A DNA stretch of 64,000 nucleotides from the NCBI GenBank assembly GCA_000720535.1, contig JOAZ01000035.1, positions 41,274 to 105,273 on the forward strand, given 5' to 3'. Position 1 is the first letter of the stretch. Each line of letters opens with the position of its first letter. Under the pieces are notes generated by a model, which was not told where the DNA came from, searched no databases, and saw only the letters and a program-made list of their open reading frames with translations. The stretch comes from Streptomyces halstedii. GTDB lineage: Bacteria; Actinomycetota; Actinomycetes; Streptomycetales; Streptomycetaceae. A program made the translations under genes and the position numbers. Shown piece after piece: positions 9,568-18,540 of this stretch.

Positions 9568-10389
9568 ATGGCCATGCGCGGACCTCGTACGCTCGTCGGA
9601 ATCCTGACCCTTCTCACGCTCGCCGCCTGCGGTACGGAACCAGGGCCCGGAGGTGGCAGCGGCTCCGTACGGGAGGGGCCGGCCGTCACCGGTGTCCACT
9701 GGAGCGTGACCTCCCTGACCGTGGGCGGCAAGAGAACGGCCGCCCCCGCCGGGGCCCATGTGGAGTTCGGCCCCTCGGGCACGGCCGAGGGGAGTTTCGG
9801 CTGCAACCGCTTCACCGCCGACGCCCGGATCGGCGCGGACAGCGTCACCCTGGGCCCGGCCACCACCACCGCCATGGGCTGCGAGCAGGACGTCCAGCGG
9901 TTCGAGACGGCCCTGGCCCGCGCGCTCGACGGCGAGCTGAAGACCTCGGTCACCGGGCGGGGCGGCGGGCGGACCCTGACCCTGACCACGGCCGGCGGCG
10001 ACCGGATCGCCCTCACCGCCCAGCCGCCGGCCCCACTGACCGGCACCACCTGGAAGGTCACCTCGCTGATCTCGGGAGACACCGCCACCAGCCTCCCCAC
10101 CGGCGCGGAGGGCCGGGCCGTGCTCACCTTCGGCGAGGACGGCTCGGTGGAGGGGAACCTCGGCTGCAACTCCTTCCACGGCGAGGCGGCCGTCTCCGGC
10201 TCCACGATCACCTTCGGCGCGCTCGCCTCCACCCGGAAGATGTGCCCGCCCGAGCGGATGGAGGTGGAGCGCGCGCTGCTGGAGGTGCTGGACGGCAGGA
10301 CGACGTACGAGCTGCGCCACCGCGACCTGTCCCTCACGGCGCCGAGCGGCAGGGGACTGGCGGCGACGGCTCAGGAGGTGCCGGGCTGA
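9568..10389 (+). CDS. Lipoprotein with two META/HslJ domains
   Basis: This 273-residue exported protein has a lipoprotein signal MAMRGPRTLVGILTLLTLAAC, with acylated Cys at about residue 21. Two META-type repeats follow. The first holds GTAEGSFGCNRFTADARIG (about residues 71-90) with ATTTAMGCEQD. The second holds GSVEGNLGCNSFHGEA (about residues 190-206) with STRKMCPPERM. The paired Cys in each (GCN and MGC or MC) is the usual META pattern and may form a disulfide. META proteins such as HslJ are linked to stress or antibiotic tolerance, but the biochemical role is unknown. ATG at 9568 or 9574 could be the start. Confidence 0.8.
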   Translation: MAMRGPRTLVGILTLLTLAACGTEPGPGGGSGSVREGPAVTGVHWSVTSLTVGGKRTAAPAGAHVEFGPSGTAEGSFGCNRFTADARIGADSVTLGPATTTAMGCEQDVQRFETALARALDGELKTSVTGRGGGRTLTLTTAGGDRIALTAQPPAPLTGTTWKVTSLISGDTATSLPTGAEGRAVLTFGEDGSVEGNLGCNSFHGEAAVSGSTITFGALASTRKMCPPERMEVERALLEVLDGRTTYELRHRDLSLTAPSGRGLAATAQEVPG

Positions 10390-10846
10390 CGGTGGCACGG
10401 GCCGGCGGGGGTGCCGGGGCGCGGGGCAGGGACCGGCGGGAGGTGCCCCATGGCCCCGCCCCGTCCCGAAGTGCGGACATCCACCGGCTCCACGGCGTCC
10501 GATCCCGGTCCCCGCAGTGTGAGGCTCGCCACGAAACGAGCGTTCGGCCAGCGTCCGCCGCGCCCGGTGCCCCGGTTCACCGAGCGCCACGAGCGACCGG
10601 CCCGCGCCGCCGCTCCCCGTACGGCCCGACCGGCCGGTAACCGCCCTTCATTCCGGGCGACGAAAGACCTCCGGGCGCTGACGGGCGCCGACCACCGCCC
10701 GGCGGTGGTCACTCCCGGTGACCGTCACGGGTGCCGTCGAACGCGTACGGGAATCCCCTCGTGGCCTTCCCCCACGCACCTTCCGAGGGCCGATGTGGGG
10801 GCCACCCAATTCGGACCGGTGGTCGATCTCCCCTACACTCGGTGCC
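10390..10846. other. purF upstream spacer
   Basis: This 457-bp region lies between the META lipoprotein and purF. It should hold the purF promoter. Sequence near 10790-10846 (GGGGGCCACCCAATTCGGACC...CTACACT) offers a possible -10 CTACACT about 12 bases before the GTG, which would give an almost leaderless purF mRNA. I see no convincing gene. An upstream in-frame extension of purF is open from 10718 but reads as low-complexity Arg/Pro sequence and is unlikely to be coding. Confidence 0.4.
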
Positions 10847-12373
10847 GTGCCTCGTGGTGATGGACGACTCAACCACGACCTGCTCCCCGGAGAGAAAGGC
10901 CCCCAGGACGCTTGCGGCGTCTTCGGTGTCTGGGCTCCGGGCGAAGAGGTCGCCAAGCTCACCTATTTCGGACTGTATGCCCTGCAGCACCGTGGACAGG
11001 AGTCCGCGGGCATCGCAGTGAGCAACGGGTCCCAGATCCTCGTCTTCAAGGACATGGGACTGGTCTCGCAGGTCTTCGACGAAACGTCCCTGGGATCGCT
11101 CCAGGGCCATATCGCGGTCGGTCATGCCCGCTACTCCACCACCGGTGCCTCGGTGTGGGAGAACGCCCAGCCGACGTTCCGTGCCACCGCGCACGGCTCG
11201 ATCGCCCTGGGCCACAACGGCAACCTGGTCAACACGGCCCAGCTCGCCGAGATGGTCGCCGACCTCCCGCGCAAGGACGGCCGCGCGACGCAGGTCGCGG
11301 CGACCAACGACACCGATCTGGTGACCGCCCTGCTCGCCGGACAGCGGGACGCCGACGACAAGCCGCTGACCGTCGAGGAGGCCGCCGCGACGGTCCTCCC
11401 CGAGGTCAAGGGGGCCTTCTCGCTCGTCTTCATGGACGAGCACACCCTCTACGCGGCCCGCGACCCGCAGGGCATCCGCCCGCTGGTCCTCGGCCGGCTG
11501 GAGCGCGGCTGGGTGGTGGCCTCCGAGTCCGCCGCCCTGGACATCTGCGGCGCCAGCTTCGTCCGTGAGATCGAACCGGGTGAGCTCGTCGCGATCGACG
11601 AGAACGGTCTGCGGACCTCTCGATTCGCGGAAGCGAAGCCCAAGGGCTGTGTCTTCGAGTACGTCTACCTGGCCCGGCCCGACACCGACATCGCGGGCCG
11701 GAACGTCTACCTCTCCCGCGTCGAGATGGGCCGCAGGCTGGCGGCGGAAGCCCCCGCCGAGGCTGACCTCGTCATAGCGACGCCGGAATCCGGGACCCCC
11801 GCGGCCATCGGCTACGCCGAGGCGAGCGGTATCCCGTTCGGTGCCGGACTGGTCAAGAACGCCTACGTCGGCCGGACCTTCATCCAGCCGTCGCAGACCA
11901 TCCGCCAGCTCGGCATCCGCCTCAAGCTGAACCCGCTCAAGGAAGTCATCAAGGGCAAGCGCCTGGTGGTCGTGGACGACTCGATCGTCCGCGGCAACAC
12001 CCAGCGCGCGCTGGTCCGGATGCTCCGGGAGGCCGGCGCCGCCGAGATCCACATCCGGATCTCCTCCCCGCCGGTGAAATGGCCCTGCTTCTTCGGCATC
12101 GACTTCGCGACCCGCGCCGAGCTGATCGCCAACGGCATGTCCGTCGACGAGATCGCCACCTCCATGGGCGCCGACTCGCTCGCCTACATCTCGATCGACT
12201 CGATGATCGAGGCGACGACGATCGACAAGCCGGACCTGTGCCGCGCCTGCTTCGACGGCGAATACCCGATGGAGCTCCCGGACCCGGAGCTGCTCGGCAA
12301 GCAGCTGCTGGAGACCGAGCTGGCGGCCGGCCCCGCCGCCACAGCGGCGGCCGACGCGCTGCGTCGTCCGTGA
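10847..12373 (+). CDS. purF: Amidophosphoribosyltransferase PurF
   Basis: This 508-residue enzyme performs the first committed step of purine synthesis: PRPP plus glutamine gives phosphoribosylamine. The Ntn-type glutaminase domain begins after a 22-residue propeptide; its nucleophile is Cys23 in DACGVFGVW, exposed by processing. The PRPP loop VVVDDSIVRGNTQRAL is near residue 370. Cysteines expected to bind a 4Fe-4S cluster are seen in PCFFGID and LCRACFDGEYP, the oxygen-sensitive type also found in Bacillus. I chose GTG at 10847 (MPRGDGRLNHD), matching the usual Streptomyces length. purM follows after 60 bp. Confidence 0.96.
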   Translation: MPRGDGRLNHDLLPGEKGPQDACGVFGVWAPGEEVAKLTYFGLYALQHRGQESAGIAVSNGSQILVFKDMGLVSQVFDETSLGSLQGHIAVGHARYSTTGASVWENAQPTFRATAHGSIALGHNGNLVNTAQLAEMVADLPRKDGRATQVAATNDTDLVTALLAGQRDADDKPLTVEEAAATVLPEVKGAFSLVFMDEHTLYAARDPQGIRPLVLGRLERGWVVASESAALDICGASFVREIEPGELVAIDENGLRTSRFAEAKPKGCVFEYVYLARPDTDIAGRNVYLSRVEMGRRLAAEAPAEADLVIATPESGTPAAIGYAEASGIPFGAGLVKNAYVGRTFIQPSQTIRQLGIRLKLNPLKEVIKGKRLVVVDDSIVRGNTQRALVRMLREAGAAEIHIRISSPPVKWPCFFGIDFATRAELIANGMSVDEIATSMGADSLAYISIDSMIEATTIDKPDLCRACFDGEYPMELPDPELLGKQLLETELAAGPAATAAADALRRP

Positions 12374-12433
12374 CCCGGACCGACCGGCGTCCTCCCCACC
12401 AGCCCCGTATTCCGAAACGAAAGATCCCGGGCA

Positions 12434-13507
12434 ATGTCTGAGACAACAGGTGCTTCCTACGCGGCGGCCGGCGTCGACATCGAAGCCGGTGACCGCGCCG
12501 TCGAGCTGATGAAGGAGTGGGTGAAGAGGACCAGGCGTCCCGAGGTCGAGGGCCTCGGCGGCCTCGGCGGGTTCGCCGGGCTCTTCGACGCCTCGGCCCT
12601 CAAGCGCTACGAGCGCCCGCTGCTCGCCTCCGCCACCGACGGCGTCGGTACGAAGGTCGATCTGGCCCGCCGCATGGGGGTCTACGACACCATCGGCCGC
12701 GACCTCGTCGGCATGGTCGTCGACGACCTCGTCGTCTGCGGTGCCGAGCCGCTGTTCATGACCGACTACATCTGCGTCGGCAAGGTCCACCCCGAGCGCG
12801 TCGCGGCCCTCGTCAAGGGCATCGCCGAGGGCTGCGTCCTGGCCGGCTGCGCCCTCGTCGGCGGCGAGACCGCCGAGCACCCGGGGCTGCTGGGCCCCGA
12901 CGACTTCGACGTCGCCGGTGCCGGGACGGGCGTGGTCGAGGCCGACCTGATGCTCGGCCCGGACCGTATCCGCAAGGGTGACGTGGTGATCGCGATGGCG
13001 TCGTCCGGTCTTCACTCGAACGGGTACTCGCTCGTGCGCCACGTGGTCTTCGACCGGGCCGGCTGGTCCCTGGACCGGCAGGTCGAGGAGTTCGGCAGGA
13101 CCCTGGGCGAAGAGCTCCTGGAGCCCACCAGGATCTACTCCCTGGACTGCCTCGCCCTCACCCGCACCACCGAGGTCCACGGCTTCAGCCATGTCACGGG
13201 CGGCGGCCTGGCCAACAACCTGGCCCGGGTCGTGCCGGACTCCCTGCACGCCACGGTTGACCGGTCCACCTGGACGCCGGGCGCCGTCTTCGACGTGGTC
13301 GGCACGGCCGGCAAGGTCGAGCGCCTGGAGCTGGAGAAGACCCTCAACATGGGCGTCGGCATGATCGCGATCGTGCCGGCCGACTCGGTGGGCGCGGCAC
13401 TCACGACGCTGGCGGACCGGGGCGTGGAGGCCTGGGTCGCCGGTGAGATCACCGACCGCGGTGCCCACACCACCGGTGCGGCACTGACGGGCGACTACGC
13501 ACGGTAG
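12434..13507 (+). CDS. purM: Phosphoribosylaminoimidazole synthetase PurM (AIR synthase)
   Basis: This 357-residue enzyme closes FGAM to AIR with ATP, the fifth step of the pathway. Motifs are LLASATDGVGTKVDLARRM (nucleotide/phosphate site), DLVGMVVDDLVVCGAEPLFMTDY, and the C-terminal domain with IAMASSGLHSNGYSLVR and SHVTGGGLANNLARV. The ATG is preceded by GAAACGAAAG. It shares orientation with purF 60 bp upstream and is probably co-transcribed. A strong bidirectional hairpin at 13661-13690 lies between it and the convergent DUF3073 gene. Confidence 0.96.
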   Translation: MSETTGASYAAAGVDIEAGDRAVELMKEWVKRTRRPEVEGLGGLGGFAGLFDASALKRYERPLLASATDGVGTKVDLARRMGVYDTIGRDLVGMVVDDLVVCGAEPLFMTDYICVGKVHPERVAALVKGIAEGCVLAGCALVGGETAEHPGLLGPDDFDVAGAGTGVVEADLMLGPDRIRKGDVVIAMASSGLHSNGYSLVRHVVFDRAGWSLDRQVEEFGRTLGEELLEPTRIYSLDCLALTRTTEVHGFSHVTGGGLANNLARVVPDSLHATVDRSTWTPGAVFDVVGTAGKVERLELEKTLNMGVGMIAIVPADSVGAALTTLADRGVEAWVAGEITDRGAHTTGAALTGDYAR

Positions 13508-13660
13508 AGGCCCCACGACGGCATGTCGACGGGCCCGGCGCACCGCCGCCGGGTCCGTGGGCGCCGGGGCGCCCCGGACACGACGAAGCGGTTTCGGGCA
13601 TGACGAAACCGCGCCGTGCCGGACGGGTCGGAGATCGTCCGCCCGGCCGGGACAGCACAG

Positions 13661-13690
13661 AACCCGGTCCGGGCGGACCCGGACCGGGTT
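13661..13690. terminator. Bidirectional terminator between purM and DUF3073
   Basis: AACCCGGTCCGGG (13661-13673) and CCCGGACCGGGTT (13678-13690) form a perfect 13-bp stem with a CGGA tetraloop. It lies between two convergent genes and can serve both. Confidence 0.85.
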
Positions 13691-13707
13691 GATGTGTCAG
13701 CGCGAGG

Positions 13708-13959
13708 TCAAGCGCCGCGACGCTGTGACGACGGACCGGACTGTTCGTCCTCGTCCGCGTCGTCGTTATACAGATCCGCGTACTGTGCGTACGGGTCATC
13801 TTCCTCGTCGTCGTCCTCGAACGGCTCGGCGTTCGGTGGTTGACTAGAAGTCGATGCGCCCAGCTCATTGGCCAGACGCGACAGGTCAGTCCCGCCGGTG
13901 CTGTACTTCAGCTGGCGGGCGACCTTTGTCTGCTTGGCCTTTGCCCGGCCGCGCCCCAT
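13708..13959 (-). CDS. DUF3073 family small acidic-tailed protein
   Basis: This 83-residue conserved actinobacterial protein of unknown function has a strongly basic N-terminus, MGRGRAKAKQTKVARQLKY. A central STGGTDLSRLANELG follows. The C-terminus is extremely acidic: EDDDEEDDPYAQYADLY and DDADEDEQ. This charge split is the family hallmark. I chose ATG at 13959 because GAGGGGG precedes it; an upstream in-frame start would add an unrelated 19 residues. It is located just after the purine genes and convergent with purM. Confidence 0.85.
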   Translation of the reverse strand: MGRGRAKAKQTKVARQLKYSTGGTDLSRLANELGASTSSQPPNAEPFEDDDEEDDPYAQYADLYNDDADEDEQSGPSSQRRGA

Positions 13960-14212
13960 GGCTCGACCCCCTCGGTGACGGGGCTCGACGGCCCCAGAGT
14001 CTTGACACGCGTTCATGTTTCGGGACGGACTCTCGGCTGAGAGACCGCGCCCGTGGCTTTAACCGTACCTGCTTCGTCGGGCATACGGTACGCCGCCCGC
14101 CTCACGCGCCTGTTCACGTGACCTTCGAGGAGCCTGTCCTCGCTGGTCAACGGCGATTTTAACCTCTTCCGGACGGCCGACCCGCCGACCGGAGTGAGTC
14201 TTGTCTCCCCGC

Positions 14213-14269
14213 CCGGCCGCCGGCCCCGCCACCCCGCCCGAGGCGGCCCGGTGACGGGGCGGCGGCCGG
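14213..14269 (-). terminator. Imperfect long hairpin after vdh
   Basis: Two GC-rich arms (CCGGCCGCCGG... at 14213 and its near-complement ending 14269) pair over about 19 bp with one bulge and one mismatch. The hairpin starts 12 bases after the vdh stop on its strand. Confidence 0.6.
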
Positions 14270-14280
14270 TGCGGACCGGT

Positions 14281-15363
14281 TCAGCGGCGGGCGGCCTCCG
14301 CCATCCGCTGCTCGGCGATCCGGTCGGCCGCGGCGGCCGGCGGAATCCCGTCCGCCTTCGCACGTGCGAATATGGCCAGCGTGGTGTCGAAGATCTTCGC
14401 GGCCTTCGCCTTGCACCGGTCGAAGTCGAAGCCCTGGAGCTCGTCGGCGACCTGGATCACCCCGCCGGCGTTGACCACGTAGTCCGGGGCGTACAGAACC
14501 GAACGGTCGGCAAGGTCCTTCTCCACCCCCGGGTGGGCGAGCTGGTTGTTGGCGGCCCCGCAGACCACCCGCGCGGTGAGCGCGGCGACGCTGGCGTCGT
14601 CGAGCGCGCCACCGAGCGCGCACGGAGCGTAGATGTCGAGGCCCTCGGTACGGATCAGCGCGTCGGTGTCCACGGCCACGGTGACCTCGGGGTGCGGGTC
14701 CGTGACACGGCGTACGGACTCCTCGCGGACGTCCGTCACGATCACCTCGGCCCCGTCGCTGAGCAGGTGCTCGACCAGGTGGTGACCCACCTTGCCGACA
14801 CCCGCCACGCCGACCTTGCGGCCGCGCAGCGTGGGGTCGCCCCACAGGTGCTGGGCGCTGGCGCGCATGCCCTGGAAGACGCCGTACGCGGTGAGCACCG
14901 AGGAGTCGCCGGCGCCGCCGTTCTCGGGGGAGCGGCCGGTGGTCCAGCGGCACTCGCGGGCGACGACGTCCATGTCGGCGACGTAGGTCCCGACGTCGCA
15001 GGCGGTCACGTAGCGGCCGCCGAGCGAGGCCACGAACCGGCCGTAGGCCAGCAGCAGTTCCTCGGACTTGATCAGCGCGGGGTCCCCGATGATCACGGCC
15101 TTGCCGCCGCCGTGGCCGAGCCCGGCCATGGCGTTCTTGTACGACATGCCGCGGGACAGGTTCAGCGCGTCCGCGACGGCCTCCTCCTCGGAGGCGTACG
15201 GGTAGAAGCGGGTGCCGCCGAGGGCCGGGCCCAGGGCGGTGGAGTGGAGGGCGATGACGGCCTTGAGGCCGCTGGCACGGTCCTGGCAGACCACGACCTG
15301 CTCGTGGCCTCCCTGATCCGAGTGGAACAGGGTGTGCAGGACGCCGTCGGTCACATCGGTCAC
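14281..15363 (-). CDS. vdh: Valine dehydrogenase (NAD+)
   Basis: This 360-residue member of the Glu/Leu/Phe/Val dehydrogenase family oxidatively deaminates valine and other branched-chain amino acids, feeding 2-keto acids to branched acyl-CoA precursors for polyketides and fatty acids. The catalytic region is [19 protein letters not shown] and [19 protein letters not shown], with the catalytic Lys in the SYKNA motif. The Rossmann motif is [15 protein letters not shown] near residue 180, and CGAANNQL and [12 protein letters not shown] lie near the substrate pocket. I chose GTG at 15363 ([13 protein letters not shown]), with GGGAG eight bases upstream, in place of a long Arg/Pro extension. It is divergent from the hypothetical gene at 15540. 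Confidence 0.93.
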   Translation of the reverse strand: MTDVTDGVLHTLFHSDQGGHEQVVVCQDRASGLKAVIALHSTALGPALGGTRFYPYASEEEAVADALNLSRGMSYKNAMAGLGHGGGKAVIIGDPALIKSEELLLAYGRFVASLGGRYVTACDVGTYVADMDVVARECRWTTGRSPENGGAGDSSVLTAYGVFQGMRASAQHLWGDPTLRGRKVGVAGVGKVGHHLVEHLLSDGAEVIVTDVREESVRRVTDPHPEVTVAVDTDALIRTEGLDIYAPCALGGALDDASVAALTARVVCGAANNQLAHPGVEKDLADRSVLYAPDYVVNAGGVIQVADELQGFDFDRCKAKAAKIFDTTLAIFARAKADGIPPAAAADRIAEQRMAEAARR

Positions 15364-15539
15364 TGTGGTGACTCCCAAGTACGAAGCGGCGGAAGGCCCT
15401 CCTGGAGGTGGGGAGGACCCCGGGCCGACCGCTGCGGCCGGCCCGACTGGGCACGAGCGTAAGTCCTCCGGACACGCGGGTCCGTGCCGGTGCCCGGGAT
15501 CACCCCCTGGCGGAGTACCGGCGTGACACGATCTGCTGC

Positions 15540-16385
15540 ATGTCGGTGGTGTCTTCGGTGCTCGTCCCCTACGCGTCCTACCTGCGGGTGTACGAGCCGC
15601 TCGTCGCCTTCCAGGAGCCCGAGCGGAGCCACTGGGCACGCTACGCCGGGCGTCCCGGCCGGCCCACGGCGCAGGACGAACTGCGCCGTTCGCTGGCGGA
15701 CTTGGTGCCCACCCCGCCGGTGGCGGTCCCGGAGCGCGAGAGCGGGGACGCCTTCGTCGCGGAGATCGACGGGGTGGTGTGCGTCTGCCCGTGGCGGACC
15801 CGGATGCGCGGATGGCTGGCGATGGAGGAACTAGAGGGTCTGTTTCCGGCCAATGTGCTGGACGTGGTCCTGCCTCCGGTGGTGCGTGCGCAGGCCGCCG
15901 CGGACCACGAACGCTGGGCGGAGCGGAACCCGGACGCCCGTCCCTGGATCCGCACCACGGTGTGGCACGTGCCGGTCCGCTGGTTCGTGCTCTTCACGGA
16001 CGAGGAGCGGGAGTACGTGGCGGCCGGCGACGGCGACGGCCGCCCGCTGCTGCGGTACCGCACGCCGATGGTGCAGGCGCGGCGCCGGCTGGCGCGGGCG
16101 CTCAGGACGCTGCGGGAGACGGTCGACGAAGGGCCGCTGACCGAGGGACTGGTGGACGTGGGCCGCTGGCTGGAGGAGTTCCACCCGAAGGCCCTGGTCG
16201 AGCTGGACTACGGCGGCCTGGTGCACGCGCTGAGCGGCGAGCTGCTGGCCGCGGACCGCTCGGCGGCGGACGTGGCCGAGGGCATCGCGGCGCTGCGGGA
16301 CGGCGACGGCGACGCGGCGGGGGTGGCGTACGGGCGTCTCGTGGAGCGCTGGAGCGCGGTGCGGGAGCGGCGGTCCGCGAACTGA
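15540..16385 (+). CDS. Conserved actinobacterial hypothetical protein
   Basis: This 281-residue soluble protein has no domain I can name. Visible features include an N-terminal [18 protein letters not shown], a Trp-rich stretch [17 protein letters not shown], a helical section with [35 protein letters not shown], and a C-terminal Ala-rich helix-turn series. It has no signal peptide or membrane span. It sits between vdh (divergent) and bldC (700 bp downstream, same strand). From memory the same gene occupies this slot in other Streptomyces (SCO4090), which suggests conservation next to bldC; its role is not known. Confidence 0.7.
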   Translation: MSVVSSVLVPYASYLRVYEPLVAFQEPERSHWARYAGRPGRPTAQDELRRSLADLVPTPPVAVPERESGDAFVAEIDGVVCVCPWRTRMRGWLAMEELEGLFPANVLDVVLPPVVRAQAAADHERWAERNPDARPWIRTTVWHVPVRWFVLFTDEEREYVAAGDGDGRPLLRYRTPMVQARRRLARALRTLRETVDEGPLTEGLVDVGRWLEEFHPKALVELDYGGLVHALSGELLAADRSAADVAEGIAALRDGDGDAAGVAYGRLVERWSAVRERRSAN

Positions 16386-17084
16386 GGGGCAGGGGCCGGT
16401 TTACGTCACAAGTGGCCACAACCACCGCATAGAGCTGTGATCGGGAGGGAAGAGACAACCTGTGAGGTGTCCGGCATCGAGGACACCGTGAGCCCCCGGG
16501 AGCGCCCGGCGGACCGGTGGAGGTGGGCGGAGATGACCTGACGGGACCAGACGGGAACTGACGGGCCGTGAACCTGTGTCCTGTGTGACGCGTGTGAAGT
16601 GTGTGACGACGGGACGCCGGTGGTGGTCCGGGACCTACGTCCCGAACCGGGCCTTTGCCTCAAGCGTGACGGATAGCACTAACGGGGCCCTTGCGCCGTT
16701 CCCTACTCCTCATGCCAAAATAGGACAAGGAGTCCGGGGGGGGCTCTGTCCGTCCAAGTATGGGCGGAATGCTCTGCATTGCTCGCTATGGGGGGTCTGA
16801 TGACTTCTGGCGACTCCTGTTCGTCCCTGTGACTGATCGTTACTGGGGTGTGACTGTCCGCTATGGCATGGTCCATCGGCTTCCGTCGCTGATGAACACC
16901 TGGGAGGGCAATTCCATCGGTTTGGCCGACGTGGCTGGACGGATGGTGTAGTTGTAGTGCCGAGGACAAGCCGTTCGTCCTATAACCGACTCGGCCCGCG
17001 TCCGCCATTTCGGGCAACGCGGGTCAAGGTGCAGAATTTAGAGGAAAGAACCGAGATGGTTCGGTTCTCCCGAGGAGGCCGCTC
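16386..17084. promoter_or_regulatory. Long bldC upstream region with a low-GC core
   Basis: Nearly 700 bp separate the hypothetical gene from bldC. The first 300 bp hold short direct repeats (TGACGGG several times near 16535-16570, GTGTGA near 16580-16610). From about 16680 to 17050 GC content falls clearly below the genome norm. A 63-codon ORF at 16760-16951 has atypical composition (Trp, Tyr, Met rich; third-position GC roughly 60 per cent), and no good ribosome site precedes it. This looks like a long regulated 5' region or a leader ORF for bldC. I cannot place transcription start sites. Confidence 0.4.
17048..17067 (+). promoter_or_regulatory. Hairpin directly upstream of the bldC ribosome-binding site
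   Basis: GAACCGA at 17048-17054 pairs with TCGGTTC at 17061-17067 around a six-base loop. Only four bases separate it from the strong Shine-Dalgarno CGAGGAGG that begins at 17071. It may tune bldC translation or stabilise the mRNA 5' end. Confidence 0.4.
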
Positions 17085-17291
17085 ATGACCGCTCGCACCC
17101 CTGATGCCGAGCCGCTGCTGACCCCGGCTGAGGTTGCCACGATGTTCCGCGTGGACCCGAAGACGGTCACCCGTTGGGCGAAGGCTGGCAAGCTCACGTC
17201 CATCCGCACGCTCGGTGGACATCGCCGGTACCGCGAGGCAGAGGTCCGCGCACTGCTTGCGGGTATTCCGCAGCAGCGCAGCGAGGCCTGA
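17085..17291 (+). CDS. bldC: Developmental regulator BldC (MerR-like DNA-binding domain only)
   Basis: This 68-residue protein consists of a single MerR-type winged-helix domain: LLTPAEVATMFRVDPKTVTRWAK (helix-turn-helix) and LTSIRTLGGHRRYREAEV (wing). It lacks an effector or dimerisation domain. BldC is known to bind head-to-tail on direct repeats and to hold back sporulation genes during vegetative growth in Streptomyces. Length and sequence fit the known protein closely. ATG at 17085 follows GAGGAGG. A strong intrinsic terminator with six T residues lies 146 bp downstream, so it is probably monocistronic. Confidence 0.96.
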   Translation: MTARTPDAEPLLTPAEVATMFRVDPKTVTRWAKAGKLTSIRTLGGHRRYREAEVRALLAGIPQQRSEA

Positions 17292-17436
17292 CACACCCCT
17301 GTCGCCGCACAGCCACACCGCTCCATCCAGGGCGCCGAACGGGTCCCCCAACCCGCTGGTGCCCCACTCATAGCTCCACACGACGGACGCCTGCCCCAAC
17401 AGGCGTCATACCTGTGAGACGCAGGACACGTCGTTC

Positions 17437-17476
17437 GATCGCGCTGGACTCCGCCGGGTCCAGCGCGATCTTTTTT
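17437..17476 (+). terminator. Intrinsic terminator of bldC
   Basis: GATCGCGCTGGAC (17437-17449) pairs perfectly with GTCCAGCGCGATC (17458-17470) and is followed by TTTTTT. It is one of the few hairpins in the window with a true U-tract. Confidence 0.92.
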
Positions 17477-17912
17477 GTGCCCACGGGCCCTTGTCCCCGC
17501 CCTTGTCCCCGCGCTTGTCCCCGTGGGCCTTCCGCCCCCGCGGGCCCCGCGGCCCCGGTCCCGGGTGTCCCGCGACCCCGGTGCCCCGTCGCTTCGCGCG
17601 GTCGGGCGGTCGCGCTGCGCGGTGGCGGCGAACAGGCCGACGGGTCGGTTTCCCCAGGGGCCGTGTGCGACTCGGAGCGAGCCTGTTCGGGACTGTTCGT
17701 GTGGGTCCCGGGCGGCGTGGGCCGGCTCCGACCGAACGGTCCGGGATGTGCCTGAAAGGGGAGTGCAATTGCACATATTAAATTCGCCACTTGTAGGAAG
17801 TGAGTAAGGTCCCTCACGTCCAAAACTGTTTGAGTGACTCGCGTCACACCTGTGAGGTCCCGCTCACCTACGAGCCTGCCACTGTCCGCGGGCGGATCGC
17901 GGCGGCCTTCGG
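17477..17912. other. Gene-free region with tandem motif and 12-bp palindrome
   Basis: Three near-tandem copies of CTTGTCCCCG occupy about 17485-17522. At 17763-17774 lies the perfect palindrome GTGCAATTGCAC, in an AT-rich stretch (17760-17830) that also holds GTGAG...CTCAC dyads and looks like a promoter. No convincing gene starts on either strand: the open frames nearby are Arg/Pro-rich and lack ribosome sites. It may hold an unannotated small RNA. Confidence 0.35.
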
Positions 17913-18203
17913 TCATGTCGCGCCGGGACTTTCGTCACCACCCGGCCCCTCGCGGACCGTTCCGCCCGGCTCCGGCCCCCGAGGCGCCCCGGCGGGCCTC
18001 TGCGGGGCTGCGGGGCTCCGGGGGGCACTGTCGGACTCCCGTGCGCCGTACGGCGCCTGTGGGGCCGTCAGGGGCTCCATGGCGAGGCGTAACAGGCGAT
18101 GGCAGACCGGGCAGCGCCCGGTGAGGTGGCGGTAGCCGGACGCGGCCGCCAGATGGGCGCGCAGCAGCGCGCGGGTCTCGTGCCGTGCCGTGGACGCAGC
18201 CAT
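17913..18203 (-). CDS. DUF6274-like small protein with CPVC motif
   Basis: This 96-residue protein has a conserved-looking N-terminal half, MAASTARHETRALLRAHL and then YRHLTGRCPVCHRLLRLAM. The RCPVCH motif resembles half of a zinc knuckle. The C-terminal half is low-complexity Pro/Gly/Ala and probably disordered. ATG at 18203 is preceded by GGGAGG at the right distance. I recall a Streptomyces family of this type (DUF6274) near bldC, but that is memory and not a search result. With only one CxxC pair, zinc binding would need dimerisation. Confidence 0.6.
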   Translation of the reverse strand: MAASTARHETRALLRAHLAAASGYRHLTGRCPVCHRLLRLAMEPLTAPQAPYGARESDSAPRSPAAPQRPAGAPRGPEPGGTVREGPGGDESPGAT

Positions 18204-18306
18204 GTGCGCGACCTCCCGGTCCCACCGGCCGCCCCGCGCCGAGGGAAACAGGGGCGGCCTCCGTCCTACGGAAGTACCCGTGAAGGGCGGCGGCGTCAAG
18301 ACGCGC

Positions 18307-18337
18307 GAAAGCCCGGATCCGAGGGATCCGGGCTTTC
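18307..18337 (-). terminator. Terminator of tRNA-Asp
   Basis: GAAAGCCCGGATCC (18307-18320) and GGATCCGGGCTTTC (18324-18337) form a perfect 14-bp stem with a three-base loop, eight bases beyond the 3' end of the tRNA. Confidence 0.85.
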
Positions 18338-18345
18338 GTCTACTG

Positions 18346-18420
18346 CGGTCCTGACGGGATTTGAACCCGCGGCCTCCACCTTGACAGGGTGGCGAGCACT
18401 CCAAACTGCTCCACAGGACC
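18346..18420 (-). tRNA. tRNA-Asp (anticodon GTC)
   Basis: The complement begins GGTCCTG and ends CAGGACC plus discriminator G. The anticodon loop is CTGTCAA with GTC, and the T arm is CGGGTTCAAATCCCG. It is 75 bases without CCA. An apparently identical copy lies at 25225-25299. It has its own terminator and is divergent from nothing, so it is probably a single-gene unit. Confidence 0.96.
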
Positions 18421-18540
18421 AGGCTGTTCCGCTGCCTTCCTCGCGTCCGGCTGCGAAGACAGACTCTACAGGAGGTCCCGGGGCCAGGTCGAACTCACCC
18501 ACGGTCGCGACCCGGTCACGCCCCGTACGGCCGGCGCGGA

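Noticed and set aside
7807-10590. A 927-codon antisense frame over the M23, DinB-like and META genes
   Set aside because: It spans three recognisable genes on the other strand and reads as low-complexity Arg/Gly/Ala/Pro; a GC-bias artefact.
10718-10846. Upstream extension of purF to an earlier start
   Set aside because: Known PurF propeptides are short, and the added residues are Pro/Arg-rich without family support; GTG at 10847 gives the expected length.
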